From positions 1 through 6,309 of the forward strand of contig CAMYMP010000262.1 in assembly GCA_947259435.1 (NCBI GenBank): a stretch of 6,309 nt of DNA, given 5' to 3'. The notes below the pieces were generated by a model. That model searched no databases. It was given only the letters and a program-made list of their open reading frames with translations, and had not been told where the DNA came from. Made by a program: the position numbers and the translations under genes. Positions within the stretch are counted from its first letter, which is position 1. Each line of letters opens with the position of its first letter. The stretch comes from an uncultured Woeseiaceae bacterium. GTDB lineage: Bacteria > Pseudomonadota > Gammaproteobacteria > Woeseiales > Woeseiaceae. Positions 5,809-6,309 of the stretch are shown in pieces.

Positions 5809-6237
5809 ATGAAAGCAAGATTTTTGTTAGCAACAGTAGTCCTGACAATGATTACGGGGGTCGCCGTTGCAGGGCTAACGCAGCCTGCACCTGTCGATGT
5901 AGATCTCGACAATATGATTGCGATAGGGGATCAGTATACTGCCAGGATAACCAAGGACGACACCCAGTTCATCGGTTGTGGATCCCGCACGTTTGACGAC
6001 GGCATGGGAAACTCGTTCGTATTCGGCTTTTGCCAAGCCGAGGATGCTGATGGCGACAACGTCACCTGCTTTACACAAAACCCCGTCCTTATTGAGGCAA
6101 TGAGATCCACGAGCGATTTCGCGTTCATTACGTTTAACTGGCGTGACGATGGTTTCGGCGGCGCCGAGTGTATTCGTGTCGGCCATTCGACTCAGTCGTT
6201 CTACCTGCCGAATTTCAAGACAAAAGATAAAGACTAG
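5809..6237 (+). CDS. Secreted four-cysteine protein of unknown function
   Basis: 142 residues. A clear Sec signal peptide (MKAR, then hydrophobic FLLATVVLTMITGVAVA) has a likely cleavage AVA/G after residue 21, leaving about 121 mature residues in the periplasm or outside. The mature part has four cysteines, in IGCG (57), GFCQ (75), VTCF (87) and AECI (121), enough for two disulfides. Aromatic and acidic stretches suggest a small beta-rich domain: TFDDGMGNSFVFGFC (61-75), SDFAFITFNW (102-111), STQSFYLP (127-134). It ends in a lysine/aspartate tail. I have an impression of similar uncharacterised exported proteins in Gammaproteobacteria but cannot name a family or function. Base composition is more AT-rich than in fadD. 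It is probably co-transcribed with the membrane-anchored gene before it, and a terminator hairpin follows 54 bp after the stop. Confidence 0.85.
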   Translation: MKARFLLATVVLTMITGVAVAGLTQPAPVDVDLDNMIAIGDQYTARITKDDTQFIGCGSRTFDDGMGNSFVFGFCQAEDADGDNVTCFTQNPVLIEAMRSTSDFAFITFNWRDDGFGGAECIRVGHSTQSFYLPNFKTKDKD

Positions 6238-6291
6238 GGCGTGGCCAGAAGGGCGGTATGCTTCGATTGATATCCGCTCATTTTCTCGAAA

Positions 6292-6309
6292 ACCCCGCCG
6301 AGGCGGGGT
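6292..6309 (+). terminator. Rho-independent terminator hairpin, cut by the window edge
   Basis: ACCCCGC (6292-6298), loop CGAG, GCGGGGT (6303-6309) make a perfect 7-bp GC-rich stem. An A-run lies before it and the first T ends the window; the expected T-tract lies outside. It closes the right-hand operon, and with the A-run it might also act on the minus strand. Confidence 0.75.

Noticed and set aside
5102..6248. GTGGCCAG occurring just after both the cupin gene and the four-Cys gene
   Set aside because: Eight matching bases at two sites without longer similarity or symmetry are not enough to call a repeat element.

Overview
The window looks like a chromosomal segment of a gammaproteobacterium. 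It is moderately GC-rich by eye and carries no phage, transposon, plasmid or RNA-gene signals. The main clue is the linkage of a divergent ybbA-ybbP ABC exporter pair with tesA, as in many Gammaproteobacteria, plus fadD directly after tesA. A marine or sediment lineage is possible, but that is only an impression.

Layout. From 1 to 2499 on the minus strand lies the YbbA/YbbP-type ABC system. The permease (1-1815) is open throughout and runs off the left edge. The ATPase (1812-2499) is broken by a short deletion with frameshift. From 2498 on the plus strand comes tesA (2498-3015), also broken by an internal deletion with frameshift. Its stop overlaps the start of an intact fadD (3015-4688). A small exported cupin-fold protein follows (4730-5104). 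After a 184-bp intergenic region with a plausible promoter come two small genes of unknown function: a membrane-anchored protein (5289-5777) and a secreted four-cysteine protein (5809-6237). A terminator hairpin sits at the right edge.

How the genes fit together. TesA is a periplasmic SGNH thioesterase/lysophospholipase that releases free fatty acids, and FadD activates fatty acids to acyl-CoA, so tesA-fadD makes sense as a translationally coupled pair. YbbA/YbbP is a conserved exporter-like system whose substrate is not settled. In this copy ybbA and tesA would both give truncated products, while fadD and the genes to its right are intact.

Most notable observations: (1) three apparent deletions of different size lie within about 1.2 kb, in the permease (in frame), ybbA (about 11 nt) and tesA (about 94 nt), while every other gene is whole; (2) the ybbA and tesA start codons share a CATG palindrome, leaving no intergenic space between divergent genes; (3) fadD has no visible ribosome binding site and seems to depend on coupling to tesA, which the frameshift would disturb; (4) the two right-hand genes belong to families I cannot assign. 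I do not see a new defence, mobile or RNA-based system here.
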